From positions 186,001 through 250,000 of the IMG/VR virus record IMGVR_UViG_3300017991_005548: a stretch of DNA of 64,000 bases, one strand, 5' to 3'. Positions 8,656 through 17,030 of this stretch are shown in pieces. This DNA is from a virus. The notes under the pieces were generated by a model. It did no database searches and was not told where the DNA came from. It was given only the letters and a program-made list of their open reading frames with translations. The translations under genes were made by a program, and so were the position numbers. Within the stretch, counting starts at the first letter, position 1, and every line of letters begins with the position of its first letter.

Positions 8656-9666
8656 TTAGTCTTCCTTATCGTTTAACTTTTTTCTTTCTTGGTTTTTGAC
8701 TTTTTTGACACAACGCTCATATTTTTCAGGATCTTTGTCCTTATCGACTGTAGTGTGGCAAACTGCCCAAGGATTGTACTCAAAACTTTCAGCTTCTTCA
8801 GTTGACTTTTTCTTGGCGGTACAAACACTACATTGTCCAGCATCGCTCTCTTTCTTCTTTTTGCCTTTTCTTTTTCTTTTGGCGACATGTTGTGGGTCTT
8901 CTTTCTCAAGAAAAATTTGAGAATCGAGCTTACCTGATGGATTCTTGCCATGAGGTTGGTTCATGATCTTCCCAGGTTTACAAATTTTGATAATCCTGCC
9001 CTTACCACTCGCCAATGGGTAGTCTTCTACTCTTGGTGGAACATAAGATGCAAACTTATCTCTTATTGTTTTGAGTTTTTCAAGTAGGTTGGTGTATTTT
9101 TTGTCATACTCTTCCCAATGTTGGACGAACTTATCATCAACACCTCTCATCTCTTCCATTTCCTCATCAAGTCCTTCAGTCTCCTCACCAATACTTCTTT
9201 CAAGAAGTTTAATGAATTGATTCATGTCAACAAGTTTACTTGAGAAAAGGTCATAAAGATCTTTGTCGAATTTGTCCCCCATACTACTTTGAGAATGCCA
9301 AAGTCGATGATTATCTAGGAACAGAGCTTCTTCAAGAGGCTTCCCACTCAAAAGCTTGTAATAAATTCTTCTTGCAAGATAATCAGAACTTTCTGGTGCT
9401 TCATGAGAGAAGCCATTGAAGTATTCAGATTCTTGGGCTGTTTCAACAAATAACTTAATCAATTTGGTCATTTCTTCGTAAGACACAAACCTTTCCTGAC
9501 TATTAACCCAATTCTTGATAGTTCCTTCATCTACATACAAGTCACATTTTGGGCAATATCTCCCCTTCTCGTAACCATCACCCTCAGGGGTTTTCTTTTT
9601 AACCCAATAGGATTTATGATCAAGTATATTGCATCCAGAATCTTGTGCAGTTCTAATTAGCCTCAT
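8656..9666 (-). CDS. MKIIKxA-tagged protein with zinc knuckle and paired-Cys C-terminus
   Basis: A 336-residue protein starting MRLIRTAQDSG, the recurring tag of this window. A zinc knuckle (CPKCDLY near residue 38, with an upstream Cys/His) is followed by a helical region with acidic coiled-coil character (about 130-210). A basic stretch (KRKRKGKKKKE) and CSVC come next. The C-terminal segment NPWAVCHTTVDKD...YERCVKKVKNQ has two Cys spaced by a helical hairpin. A similar paired-Cys segment occurs in the protein at 45750-45953. Tag and position between virion-like genes suggest a packaged protein. Function unknown. Confidence 0.7.
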   Translation of the reverse strand: MRLIRTAQDSGCNILDHKSYWVKKKTPEGDGYEKGRYCPKCDLYVDEGTIKNWVNSQERFVSYEEMTKLIKLFVETAQESEYFNGFSHEAPESSDYLARRIYYKLLSGKPLEEALFLDNHRLWHSQSSMGDKFDKDLYDLFSSKLVDMNQFIKLLERSIGEETEGLDEEMEEMRGVDDKFVQHWEEYDKKYTNLLEKLKTIRDKFASYVPPRVEDYPLASGKGRIIKICKPGKIMNQPHGKNPSGKLDSQIFLEKEDPQHVAKRKRKGKKKKESDAGQCSVCTAKKKSTEEAESFEYNPWAVCHTTVDKDKDPEKYERCVKKVKNQERKKLNDKED

Positions 9667-9677
9667 TCCTGCACCTC

Positions 9678-10421
9678 TTAAGATAGAATTTCTTGATAAT
9701 CAACTGAGTAGTTGACAGTTAGCCCAGCCGTGTTGGTTTCAATCTTTATCGCTTCGTCCAAAGAAAGAAGGTGAGGGTCACTATTGTAATGAGACAAATC
9801 AGTATTGGCAGTTTCATCAATTATTGCCGTTTCTGCATCCAAGCCAGGAACCGCAGTATCACTTGTGATTGATGCGGCGAAGCTTGTGTTCTCATTAAGT
9901 CCGAAAAGATGTCCAGCTATACTATACTGATCTGGCAAAGTTCCGTGCTCGTTAAACTCCAAATATTTAATTGTTCCTGAGCTAGGGGTAACTGTATATT
10001 CCCCAGTTGCGGCATCATATGCTACTGTAAAAGTCAAGCCCAATGCACTAAATGCTGAATTAGCATCCATTTGAGTTTCGAGTTCAGTTGCAAGTTCAGT
10101 ACCTGTGTAGAATCCAGTGTCTAATGTGATCTTCTGAGGTAACGTTTGAGGTGTCTGGAACCAAAGAAAATCATTTAAGTTTTCAAGAACGCTCCTGCCA
10201 CCAATAATACTTGCAGAATAATCTTTTGCGTTAGCATTGCTGAAGGCAAACTTAATGCCAACCACTTTCCAGTCGAGATTAGGAGAAAGTACTGTATCAA
10301 TAGCTGAAGCAGTAATATCAGCAACACCTTTGAGACTTTTTACGGTATCTTTCTTAGTTATCGCATCGACAGGAGTTGGCAAAGCTCTGAACACTCTATT
10401 AGGATAATATTTTATGGCCAT
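9678..10421 (-). CDS. Beta-rich virion-like structural protein
   Basis: A 247-residue protein beginning MAIKYYPNRVFRAL. It is rich in Thr, Ala, Ser and Asp with alternating strands (ITLDTGFYTGTELATEL, FTVAYDAATGEYTVTPSSGT), a composition typical of abundant virion components. Its codon use is clean, it has its own GTATAATA-type box about 75 bases upstream, and it lies directly after a terminator, consistent with separate, strong late expression. The exact role (head decoration, tail or fibre-associated) cannot be decided from the sequence. Confidence 0.7.
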   Translation of the reverse strand: MAIKYYPNRVFRALPTPVDAITKKDTVKSLKGVADITASAIDTVLSPNLDWKVVGIKFAFSNANAKDYSASIIGGRSVLENLNDFLWFQTPQTLPQKITLDTGFYTGTELATELETQMDANSAFSALGLTFTVAYDAATGEYTVTPSSGTIKYLEFNEHGTLPDQYSIAGHLFGLNENTSFAASITSDTAVPGLDAETAIIDETANTDLSHYNSDPHLLSLDEAIKIETNTAGLTVNYSVDYQEILS

Positions 10422-10495
10422 TATATACTCCTTAGGTTAAATGAAAATAATGTTCGGTATATATTTCAAGAGATCACCCCCTTTACCCTTCTAGA

Positions 10496-10502
10496 TATTA
10501 TA
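10496..10502 (-). promoter_or_regulatory. TATAATA promoter-like box after terminator
   Basis: A minus-strand TATAATA lies about 75 bases before the start of 9678-10421 and immediately after the T-run of the terminator at 10504-10540. No TTGACA-like hexamer is seen 17 bases upstream, because that position is inside the terminator stem. Confidence 0.5.
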
Positions 10503-10503
10503 A

Positions 10504-10540
10504 AAGAAAACCCCTCCTACGAATGCAGGAGGGGTTCCTA
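10504..10540 (-). terminator. Intrinsic terminator of the tRNA/PTH2 operon
   Basis: The stem AACCCCTCCT / AGGAGGGGTT with a short loop is followed on the minus strand by TTTTCTTTT. It sits directly after the PTH2 stop codon and closes the transcript that starts upstream of the tRNA. Confidence 0.85.
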
Positions 10541-10542
10541 TC

Positions 10543-10875
10543 TTACGCCAGTGGAAATCCTTTAAAGTATTGCTCACCTTGTTCTTTGGTCATCGGATAG
10601 AAGGCTACAGCAGTCCAGCCGAATTCTTCGGGATAGTAAGTGTCATAGAAGAAGCGCATTTTTACGCCATCTTCTTTGGCTTTCTCAACAATGAATTCGG
10701 CTCTTCTTTTCTTAGCCTGAACCATGACCAAAGTCTGATCATAATTCACCCATTGTCCCATCCCTTCGTCCTATCCGTAGTCAAAGGTCAGCTTAGCCAA
10801 AGCATGAGCACCTTGGACTTTTCGCTGATCTCGACTAAGTTCAGATTTCGTCAATACAAAAACACACGTATCCAT
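10543..10875 (-). CDS. Peptidyl-tRNA hydrolase (PTH2 type) with in-frame amber codon
   Basis: From the ATG at 10873-10875 (GGAGG six bases upstream) the frame reads MDTCVFVLTKSELS, then KVQGAHALAKLTFDYG, then TAG (codon 35, bases 10771-10773). It continues in the same frame DEGMGQWVNYDQTLV...KAKEDGVKMRFFYD...GWTAVAFYP to TAA. Together these give 110 residues, the length of a PTH2 domain. The N-part holds the first strand and the KxxxQxAHA-type helix, and the C-part holds the remaining strands. PTH2 enzymes release peptides from peptidyl-tRNA. Neither half is a complete domain, so full-length product needs amber readthrough, and a tRNA with anticodon CUA lies in the same apparent operon. Alternatives: a broken gene, a sequencing error, or reinitiation at the Met four codons after the TAG. 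Confidence 0.75.
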
Positions 10876-10876
10876 C

Positions 10877-11254
10877 TTAGTCCTCCAATCCAGGAATGGT
10901 TAAATTGTAGTCAGACAGGATCTTCTTAAGCTCTCGAACGGCGAAAGAGTTTTCCCATCGTTCTCCACTAAAATCCGTAAGGAATTCCTGGTCAGACTCA
11001 TAAGAGCCAGTATGGGGGCGATTATGGCGAAGACGATTGTGGATGATATGACAAACAGTGATCCATCCACTACCAGCATAACGATGCTTTTCAAAACCTT
11101 TTTTGAAATCTTCGCGTTGTTCTTTGGAGGATTCGTACTTACCATCGTTCTCAGTAATGTATCCAACGATACAACCTTTGAGATAATCGATAGCTTTTCT
11201 TTGGGCGAGTTCTTCTTCGGACAGGATTGGTTGTTCTTTAACTTCAGTAGTCAT
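10877..11254 (-). CDS. Hypothetical protein in the suppressor-tRNA operon
   Basis: A 125-residue protein with a helical N-terminus (LSEEELAQRKAIDYLKG), a central GSGWITVCHIIHNRLRHN motif with clustered His, and a helical C-terminus. A strong AAGGAG site precedes the ATG. It lies between the tRNA and the PTH2 gene with no terminator on either side, and its stop is one base from the PTH2 start, so all three probably share a transcript. No family is recognised. The His-rich segment could be catalytic or metal-binding. Confidence 0.7.
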   Translation of the reverse strand: MTTEVKEQPILSEEELAQRKAIDYLKGCIVGYITENDGKYESSKEQREDFKKGFEKHRYAGSGWITVCHIIHNRLRHNRPHTGSYESDQEFLTDFSGERWENSFAVRELKKILSDYNLTIPGLED

Positions 11255-11394
11255 TTTTAGTTCTCCTTAATTTGATTTGACTATCTTTCATTACTTCTTT
11301 TGAACGAAAACGATAACCAACTCAAGGAGGACCTCGAATTACCTACGTGAAACCTTTAATTGTAAGAACCTATGTCATACCTTATCCTTTTTTT

Positions 11395-11469
11395 TGGTGC
11401 CCCTGCTGGGACTCGAACCCAGATTAGCAAGGTTAGAGCTTGCCGCTTTTGCCTTTAAGCTACAGAAGC
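11395..11469 (-). tRNA. Suppressor-type tRNA, anticodon CUA
   Basis: Read on the minus strand the 75-base gene folds as a standard class I tRNA. The acceptor stem is GCTTCTG/CAGGGGC with discriminator A and an encoded CCA. U8 and A9 are present. The D arm is GCTT/AAGC with GG in the loop. The anticodon stem GCAAG/CTTGC has loop CTCTAAC, and the T arm is CTGGG/CCCAG with loop TTCGAGT. The anticodon is CTA (11434-11436), which reads UAG. The T arm and the 4-base variable loop argue against a pyrrolysine tRNA. The charged amino acid cannot be determined; the short variable loop excludes bacterial Tyr, Ser and Leu types. Confidence 0.93.
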
Positions 11470-11483
11470 ATCTTCTACAGCCT

Positions 11484-11511
11484 ATTATAACTCATGATTA
11501 CTTGTTGTCAA
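11484..11511 (-). promoter_or_regulatory. Consensus sigma-70 promoter for the tRNA operon
   Basis: On the minus strand TTGACA (11506-11511) and TATAAT (11484-11489) are separated by 16 bases, with the predicted start point about eight bases before the tRNA. It is the best host-type promoter seen in the window, so the tRNA operon is probably transcribed by unmodified host RNA polymerase, possibly early. Confidence 0.8.
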
Positions 11512-11529
11512 ACTACTTTAAGAGATTTT

Positions 11530-12738
11530 TTAGAATCTTCTCCTAGAGTGTCTGGAAGCAACTGTTTTGGCTCCTTTAGAGTTCCTTCTGGATTGAGTTG
11601 GAACCTGCCTGTCGCCTTCTCTAATCGCAAATTCTTCACTGGCATGAATGTCAGATGCATACTGAGTTTCCCCCGATCCATGAAAAGATCTTCTAGTGTT
11701 GCCAGACAAAGTATTAATACTTCCTCCACTGGCAGTTGCTGGTCTGGAATTTCCTCCAGCCATCCTTAACATACGCATCTCTTCAGAATCTCCAGCCAAG
11801 TCAGTCGCTTCAAGATCAAGCATGGTTGCATTTGTAACGCCTCTTTCCCCACTTACTGTCGTCCCGTGAGTATAAATGTCATCTTCAGCTTCATATCTTG
11901 AATCATAAATCTCTAAACCAGGAACATACACTTCGTTCATATCTCCCGCGTTCTTAAGTAAATGATTCGCTTCATTTGGAGAAATGATACGGATTAATTT
12001 TTGCTTGAACAAATGCCAAAGATCTCGACTACTGGCAAGCTTTCTAGCTGAAACTGTTCCAAGATTCTTAGGCATATTTAATGGAAGATCTAACCCAATA
12101 TCGTTAATGGTTAAAGAAGCACAGTTCTCATTAACAACATAAGCATCCATTCCAATGGATTCCTCCATTGCCTTTCTCTCCATTAGCATTGCCTTCTCTT
12201 TCTTTACATTAATAGGGTCATCAGCGAAGATTTCAACTTGAATGTCTGATCTTTTATCCTTTGAATCTTTCACTGCTGATATCAACTCTTGATACGTCTT
12301 GATATAAGATAAGAAACTTGGATCTTGTGTTTGTTCAAACTGTCTGGGAACTTCCAACTCATCAGGAGTATAATAAGACCTATTGTTTTGACCTGGCTCT
12401 GGGGGCTGAGTCGCCGCTAATCTGTCAACAGGAGTCCTCTGTTGGTTCGAAATAGCTCCAACACCTGCCGTTTGCTGTTGATTATTGGAAAATATGTGAG
12501 AAACCGATGCATTCATCCCACCCTGGTCAATTGATGTCGGGGTGATCATAATACTAGTTTCCTTACTCATTAAATCATCAGCATTAATCTGATTATTACT
12601 ATGGTCTGAGAGGATTAATGTCCCTTCTCCCTTACCAGAATTAATTGAGTCAGCAGTTAAGACAATACTTCCGCCGTTTTGTAAGATGTTTCTCATCTTT
12701 TTACTCAAACTTATTTTACACTTTAAAGCAATTTGCAT
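11530..12738 (-). CDS. Hypothetical protein, partly disordered
   Basis: A 402-residue protein. It opens with a basic MQIALKCKISLSKKMR followed by a beta-rich part (IVLTADSINSGKGEGTLILSD), a Gln/Asn-rich linker (about 85-125), a structured central domain (about 130-280) and a disordered Ser/Arg-rich tail ending SRHSRRRF. A KxA-like motif (VSARKLASS) is near residue 235. It lies 11 bases after the glycosyltransferase, so they are probably co-transcribed. It could be a virion protein or the acceptor of the sugar. Family not recognised. Confidence 0.65.
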   Translation of the reverse strand: MQIALKCKISLSKKMRNILQNGGSIVLTADSINSGKGEGTLILSDHSNNQINADDLMSKETSIMITPTSIDQGGMNASVSHIFSNNQQQTAGVGAISNQQRTPVDRLAATQPPEPGQNNRSYYTPDELEVPRQFEQTQDPSFLSYIKTYQELISAVKDSKDKRSDIQVEIFADDPINVKKEKAMLMERKAMEESIGMDAYVVNENCASLTINDIGLDLPLNMPKNLGTVSARKLASSRDLWHLFKQKLIRIISPNEANHLLKNAGDMNEVYVPGLEIYDSRYEAEDDIYTHGTTVSGERGVTNATMLDLEATDLAGDSEEMRMLRMAGGNSRPATASGGSINTLSGNTRRSFHGSGETQYASDIHASEEFAIREGDRQVPTQSRRNSKGAKTVASRHSRRRF

Positions 12739-12749
12739 AATTTTTCTCC

Positions 12750-14240
12750 TTAAGCTCCATTTAACTCCATGATTCTTTTATAGACATTATCTATGGCCTG
12801 ATCCCAGGTGTAGAACTCTTCTAAATCTGACCTTAAATTATCAGCTTTGTCCAAAGAATCCTCGTAGTTTTCAAACACATATCTCATATGTGCTTTAGTT
12901 TCTTCAATCGCATTCCTTCCAAAATTTGGGAAGGTTTGGTCTTCATAAAAACGGCAGTGTTTTGCTAGTTTTCTCAGATGACCATTTGTTTCTGCTGTTA
13001 CAAGACCGTCTGGTGCAACCATATATGCATTGCTGTCGTTTAAGAAATCTGAATGACCAGAACAATCGCTTGCAATTACGGGCATTCCACTTGCTCCAGC
13101 TTCTGCATATGGAAGTCCAAATCCCTCACCGCGAGAGATTAAAACAAAGGCATCAGCAGAACCATAGATATTGGGCATATACCTTTCTGGAATCTCGTTA
13201 TCATACAAAGCGATATGAGGCAACTCATCATCACTTTTATTTATAGATTCTCTAATTCCTGCGAAATCTTTCTGGATCTGGTTTTGATCATTAAAAGCTT
13301 CTGCTCTGGATACAAGAAGTAATGTGACATTGTCATCTGCCGAAAATTCTTCCATAAATGCTTTTAGAAGTATGTCGTAACCTTTTCTATATCCCCATTT
13401 GAATACACTTAGAAAGACAAAATCATTTAACTCCTGATTGAAATCGAAATCTTTTCTGTCAGGAGTGTATCTATCCACATCAACTCCTAAAGGCATAACC
13501 AAAACTGGGGGATGAACCCCATTTTGCTTAAACATTTCTTGAGCGAATCTAGTTGGAACCCATATCTCATCAAAGAGATTAAGCTTCCCAACATAATCTG
13601 GATGCAGAGAACCAGAAGTTTCCATCATTGTGTAAAGAATTCTCCTTCCACCATGGAACATATTCAAAGGTATCGTAGCTCCAAATATTTTTGGGGCATT
13701 GTCAGCAATGGCTGTTCTACTCATTCTTCGAATTTGCTTCTCAGTTTCTTCATTCACATGAACATCTGACTCCTGAATATCAAGCTTAACTCTTAATCCT
13801 CTATTAGCAAGTCCAAATGCAAAGGCTCTATTCATTCGACTAAACCCTGCATAACTGGTGAAATGCCCGTACCAATGAACACTTGGGTTATTACTCAGGT
13901 CATAATTTATGTTGTAGGACTCTTGCACTTTTACCTCCCGTATAGGAATTTTTTTGGGCTTTATCTCTCTACTCTCTTTAACTGTGGGTTTATGACCTTT
14001 TAAAGCATCATATTCTTCAATTAAAGACACTGTTCCATTTGACCCATCCGATTCAATAACTACTGTTTGAAATTCTTGAGGGCCATCTGGATGCTTCCAA
14101 CACTCAACAAAATCTGGCAGTTCAATATCTGGATCGTCATTTTCAGTATTTAGAATCTTCATCTCTGGCTTTGGCACTATGACTCTTTCACATGCCAATT
14201 CATATGCCGACTTAATTTTTGACATAAGTAGAATTTGCAT
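12750..14240 (-). CDS. GT4-type glycosyltransferase
   Basis: About 496 residues from the ATG at 14240 (MQILLMSKIKSAYELA). The C-terminal half is a GT-B nucleotide-sugar binding domain: FLSVFKWGYRKGYDILLKAF (about 285-305) and the EGFGLPYAEAGASGMPVIASD motif (about 373-393), whose two Glu contact the donor sugar in family GT4. The N-terminal acceptor domain starts near HWYGHFTSYAGFSRMNRAFA. An N-terminal extension of about 120 residues has no match I know. Phage enzymes of this kind modify DNA, virion proteins or host surface. Start choice: the longer frame to 14411 would overlap the divergent plus-strand gene. Confidence 0.85.
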   Translation of the reverse strand: MQILLMSKIKSAYELACERVIVPKPEMKILNTENDDPDIELPDFVECWKHPDGPQEFQTVVIESDGSNGTVSLIEEYDALKGHKPTVKESREIKPKKIPIREVKVQESYNINYDLSNNPSVHWYGHFTSYAGFSRMNRAFAFGLANRGLRVKLDIQESDVHVNEETEKQIRRMSRTAIADNAPKIFGATIPLNMFHGGRRILYTMMETSGSLHPDYVGKLNLFDEIWVPTRFAQEMFKQNGVHPPVLVMPLGVDVDRYTPDRKDFDFNQELNDFVFLSVFKWGYRKGYDILLKAFMEEFSADDNVTLLLVSRAEAFNDQNQIQKDFAGIRESINKSDDELPHIALYDNEIPERYMPNIYGSADAFVLISRGEGFGLPYAEAGASGMPVIASDCSGHSDFLNDSNAYMVAPDGLVTAETNGHLRKLAKHCRFYEDQTFPNFGRNAIEETKAHMRYVFENYEDSLDKADNLRSDLEEFYTWDQAIDNVYKRIMELNGA

Positions 14241-14304
14241 ACCCTTTTGTGCATTATACATATTTTCAGGGTATAATTTAGTAAACCGCATAGGAGAACA
14301 GACA
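14241..14304. promoter_or_regulatory. Divergent promoter region
   Basis: The 64 bases between the leftward glycosyltransferase and the rightward island hold a minus-strand TATAAT (14253-14258) and a plus-strand TATAAT (14272-14277). The plus-strand box lies 28 bases before the first rightward ATG, which has AGGAG upstream. Neither has a good -35 element. This is the only divergent junction in the window. Confidence 0.5.
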
Positions 14305-14628
14305 ATGAAAAGATGGGAAGCTGTAGGTAAAAATGATAGTGAGATCAATGAAGATGACATCAATTGGGAGTTGGTAAAAAACAGAGTCAAGTCTCTCCAA
14401 TTAAACAACAATGGTCAAATCATCCGTTTGCCTGACAATATGGAATATATACAAGGGAAGACTGCCAGTGCCAATCTTATGGGTGGAAAAGTTCAGATTG
14501 AATCTAGGTATGTTGGCATAAAAGTTGGAAATAATATAGTTAAGATACGAGTGGATGAAAAAACCAACGATATTTCCATAGAGGTAGAAGATGACCCCAA
14601 TTACATACCTAATCCAAAACAGGACTAG
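14305..14628 (+). CDS. Hypothetical protein, first gene of plus-strand island
   Basis: A 107-residue protein (MKRWEAVGKNDSEINEDD...) with a helical start, then a basic strand-rich part (VGIKVGNNIVKIRVDEKTNDISIEVEDD) and a short tail. AGGAGAACAG precedes the ATG. The frame ends at TAG, and the next gene starts 38 bases before that stop in another frame. Reading through the TAG would give a sequence out of character with the region, so TAG works as a stop here. Function unknown; the small beta domain resembles virion accessory proteins. Confidence 0.7.
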   Translation: MKRWEAVGKNDSEINEDDINWELVKNRVKSLQLNNNGQIIRLPDNMEYIQGKTASANLMGGKVQIESRYVGIKVGNNIVKIRVDEKTNDISIEVEDDPNYIPNPKQD

Positions 14629-15016
14629 AATTCCCATCAATACTTTGGATGCAAAGTCCTTAACATTTGGTATGGTGGCTCCAAACGAAACGGCCCAAAC
14701 CAATATCGTACAGCTTTATGTACCAGATGCCGCCGCAATTACCAATATTCGACTTGCATTAATCGATACTGGAGGTATAATGTTTGGATCTACTACTTTT
14801 GGAGTAGATAACAGATCGTTTATCGACAATAATGTAGTACCCGAATCATTTTTTCAAGGTGTTAGCGACAAAAGCGTAAATTCGCCTTACAATATATCAG
14901 TAGCAAACCTAAATAGATTAGCCAGTGAGTACATATATCTGAATGTGGATATCCCAATTGGTCAAACTTTTATCGCTGGAACAATAAGATATCAATGGCT
15001 TTTTGACTATGCATAG
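14591..15016 (+). CDS. Small virion-like protein
   Basis: A 141-residue protein, starting at an ATG that follows GAGGTAGAAG and overlapping the previous gene by 38 bases. The sequence alternates strands and turns (TYLIQNRTRIPINTLD, NIVQLYVPDAAAITNIRLALIDTGG, YIYLNVDIPIGQTFIAGTIRYQW) and has few charged residues. This is typical of small baseplate or head-surface proteins. It stops at TAG followed one codon later by TAA. The family is not recognised. Confidence 0.65.
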   Translation: MTPITYLIQNRTRIPINTLDAKSLTFGMVAPNETAQTNIVQLYVPDAAAITNIRLALIDTGGIMFGSTTFGVDNRSFIDNNVVPESFFQGVSDKSVNSPYNISVANLNRLASEYIYLNVDIPIGQTFIAGTIRYQWLFDYA

Positions 15017-15023
15017 GGGTAAT

Positions 15024-17030
15024 ATGAGAGTACAAATACAACCAACAAAAGACGAACAAGAGCTTTTTGAACTATTAAGGAATACAGTTAAGAAAGTGGC
15101 CCCTGGAACTTCATTAAGAGTTGCAGGCGGGTGGGTTCGTGACAATCTTCTAGGGAAGAAGTCAAATGACATTGATTTCATGGTTGACAACATGTCTGGA
15201 GAGCAAATTGCTCGATTAATCACAAATGAGCTTGGTCTAAGTGGACCCCATGTTGTTCAAGCAAACCCAGATGCCTCCAAACATTTGGAAACCGCTGGAG
15301 CAGAAATCCCCATATCAAATGGCAAGGTGTTTGATCTTGATTTTGCCATCGCAAGACAAGAAATTTACCATGATGACTCAAGAATTCCTGAGATCAAACC
15401 AGCGACTCCAGAAGAAGACGCTTTCAGAAGGGATTTGACCATTAATTCTATGTTCTACAATATTATGACTGGAGAACTGGAAGATTTCACTGGAAGAGGA
15501 ATGGAAGATCTTAAGAGTAGAACAATTAAAACTCCTGAAGACCCACTGAAAACATTCAAAGATGACCCTTTAAGAATTTTCAGAACTATTCGTTTCGCTT
15601 CAAGGTACAATGGTAATATTGACCCAGAAACACTTTCTGCTATGAATAATCCAGAATTACATAGCGAAATTAGAGAAAAAGTGTCAAAAGAGAGGATTCA
15701 AGAGGAACTCTTCAAAACAATGAAGGGACCAAATCCTCTGATGGCCATCAATTTGCTGAAAGAAACTGGCATATTCAGAGACATCATAGAAGATGCTGTC
15801 AAAGGTAGTAAATTTGAAGGAAAAATCGCTCCACTTGACATGGAGCAGAACAATCCTCATCATGAGCTAACGGTTTGGGGTCACACCCTAAAAGTTGTCG
15901 AAAATCTGTTGATGTACTATCCAGACACAGATCCTGAGAAACGTGCTATCATGATCCTAACAGCGGTTATGCATGATTTAGGGAAGCTTTATTACGACAT
16001 TCATGTCGATAAGGGGGATCAAACTTCTTACTATGGACATGCAGACGCTAGTGGTGAAATTGCTGAGATGATTATGCGTTACTTGAAGTTTAATAACAAA
16101 ATGATTGATCAAGTCTCCAAGATGTCAAAGCATCATATGAGAGTTCACTTGGTTGAAAATGACAAAAACTTAAGTGGCGAAGGAAAACGTTTGGCATTTT
16201 TCAGAAAATTTATTAGAAAGATGCTGGCTGAAGGTATCGATGCGATGGACATAATGAATCTTTCTATTGCTGATGCTTATAGCAAAGGTCACAAAATTGT
16301 TGATCCTTCAGTAGTTAAAAACTATCAACTTTTAAAAACTCAACTTGAGCAGGCTTTGGCTTCAATAAGTGTTGACCAAAATCAAAAGAAAGTTGTCCCA
16401 GTGTTGAATGGACGAGAAATTATGACTATTCTAAACATTAATCCTGGGTGCATGGTTGGTGATGCGACTAGATTTGTTTATGAGTTAATGGATGAGAATC
16501 CTAAAATCACCAAAGATGAGGCCGCAGAAAGATTAGTTGAAGAGTTCGCACACAAAATTGACAACGAAGAAAAAATTAGGCAAGCTTCTGCATGTCCAAA
16601 GCATCTTCTGTTTAGCAAGATTGATGAAATAAAAGAAGCGATTAATGATGAGAATTGTGACAGAGCAATTACAATTATGACCACTCTCAAGAAAGAGAAT
16701 GAAGATGACGAAAGTGTATATGCAGAAATTGCGAACCGTATGCTTGATGTCTTGCTTATAGACCGTTCGAAAAGGAACTTTGAACTTCTAGGTTATGTAT
16801 TTGACAAAGCAATAGATAACTTCTTTGATGTAGAAGTTTGCATACCTGTTCTTGGAATCTTGTTACTCTTAAAGACAGGTACAAAAGAAGAGCATATAGA
16901 AACATTATGTGAAAGAATGAAGAACATGGCGAATGATAAATTACAAGTCATGTTAAAGAAATTACCTGATGATGCTTATCATAAGAAATTCATAAAAAGG
17001 TTAAAGAATGGAAGATGTAACTGCAAATGA
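15024..17030 (+). CDS. cca: CCA-adding-type tRNA nucleotidyltransferase / poly(A) polymerase with HD domain
   Basis: About 668 residues. The Pol-beta head has the class II signature RVAGGWVRDNLLG...NDIDFMV (about 32-54; the DID aspartates bind metal). It is followed by RRDLTINSMFYNIMTGELEDFTGRGMEDL and DPLRIFRTIRFASRY, the neck region that recognises tRNA. An HD hydrolase domain follows (HHELTVWGHTLKVVENLL, then MHDLGKLYYD near 315). An extra C-terminal segment of about 200 residues is not part of the family. The enzyme adds or repairs 3' CCA on tRNA. The phage tRNA already encodes CCA, so repair of host or phage tRNA ends is a likely use. I chose the start at 15024, after AGGGGTAAT. Confidence 0.9.
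   Translation: MRVQIQPTKDEQELFELLRNTVKKVAPGTSLRVAGGWVRDNLLGKKSNDIDFMVDNMSGEQIARLITNELGLSGPHVVQANPDASKHLETAGAEIPISNGKVFDLDFAIARQEIYHDDSRIPEIKPATPEEDAFRRDLTINSMFYNIMTGELEDFTGRGMEDLKSRTIKTPEDPLKTFKDDPLRIFRTIRFASRYNGNIDPETLSAMNNPELHSEIREKVSKERIQEELFKTMKGPNPLMAINLLKETGIFRDIIEDAVKGSKFEGKIAPLDMEQNNPHHELTVWGHTLKVVENLLMYYPDTDPEKRAIMILTAVMHDLGKLYYDIHVDKGDQTSYYGHADASGEIAEMIMRYLKFNNKMIDQVSKMSKHHMRVHLVENDKNLSGEGKRLAFFRKFIRKMLAEGIDAMDIMNLSIADAYSKGHKIVDPSVVKNYQLLKTQLEQALASISVDQNQKKVVPVLNGREIMTILNINPGCMVGDATRFVYELMDENPKITKDEAAERLVEEFAHKIDNEEKIRQASACPKHLLFSKIDEIKEAINDENCDRAITIMTTLKKENEDDESVYAEIANRMLDVLLIDRSKRNFELLGYVFDKAIDNFFDVEVCIPVLGILLLLKTGTKEEHIETLCERMKNMANDKLQVMLKKLPDDAYHKKFIKRLKNGRCNCK

Noticed and set aside
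11255-11290. Earlier in-frame start for the 125-residue gene
   Set aside because: An ATG 12 codons upstream is in frame, but the AAGGAG site sits directly before the ATG at 11254.
11395-11469. Pyrrolysine tRNA
   Set aside because: The anticodon is CUA, but the D arm, T arm (TTCGAGT loop) and variable loop are those of an ordinary elongator tRNA, and no pylS-like gene is in the window.
14241-14411. Longer N-terminus of the glycosyltransferase
   Set aside because: The extension is hydrophobic, lacks a ribosome site and overlaps the divergent gene that has a good AGGAG site.
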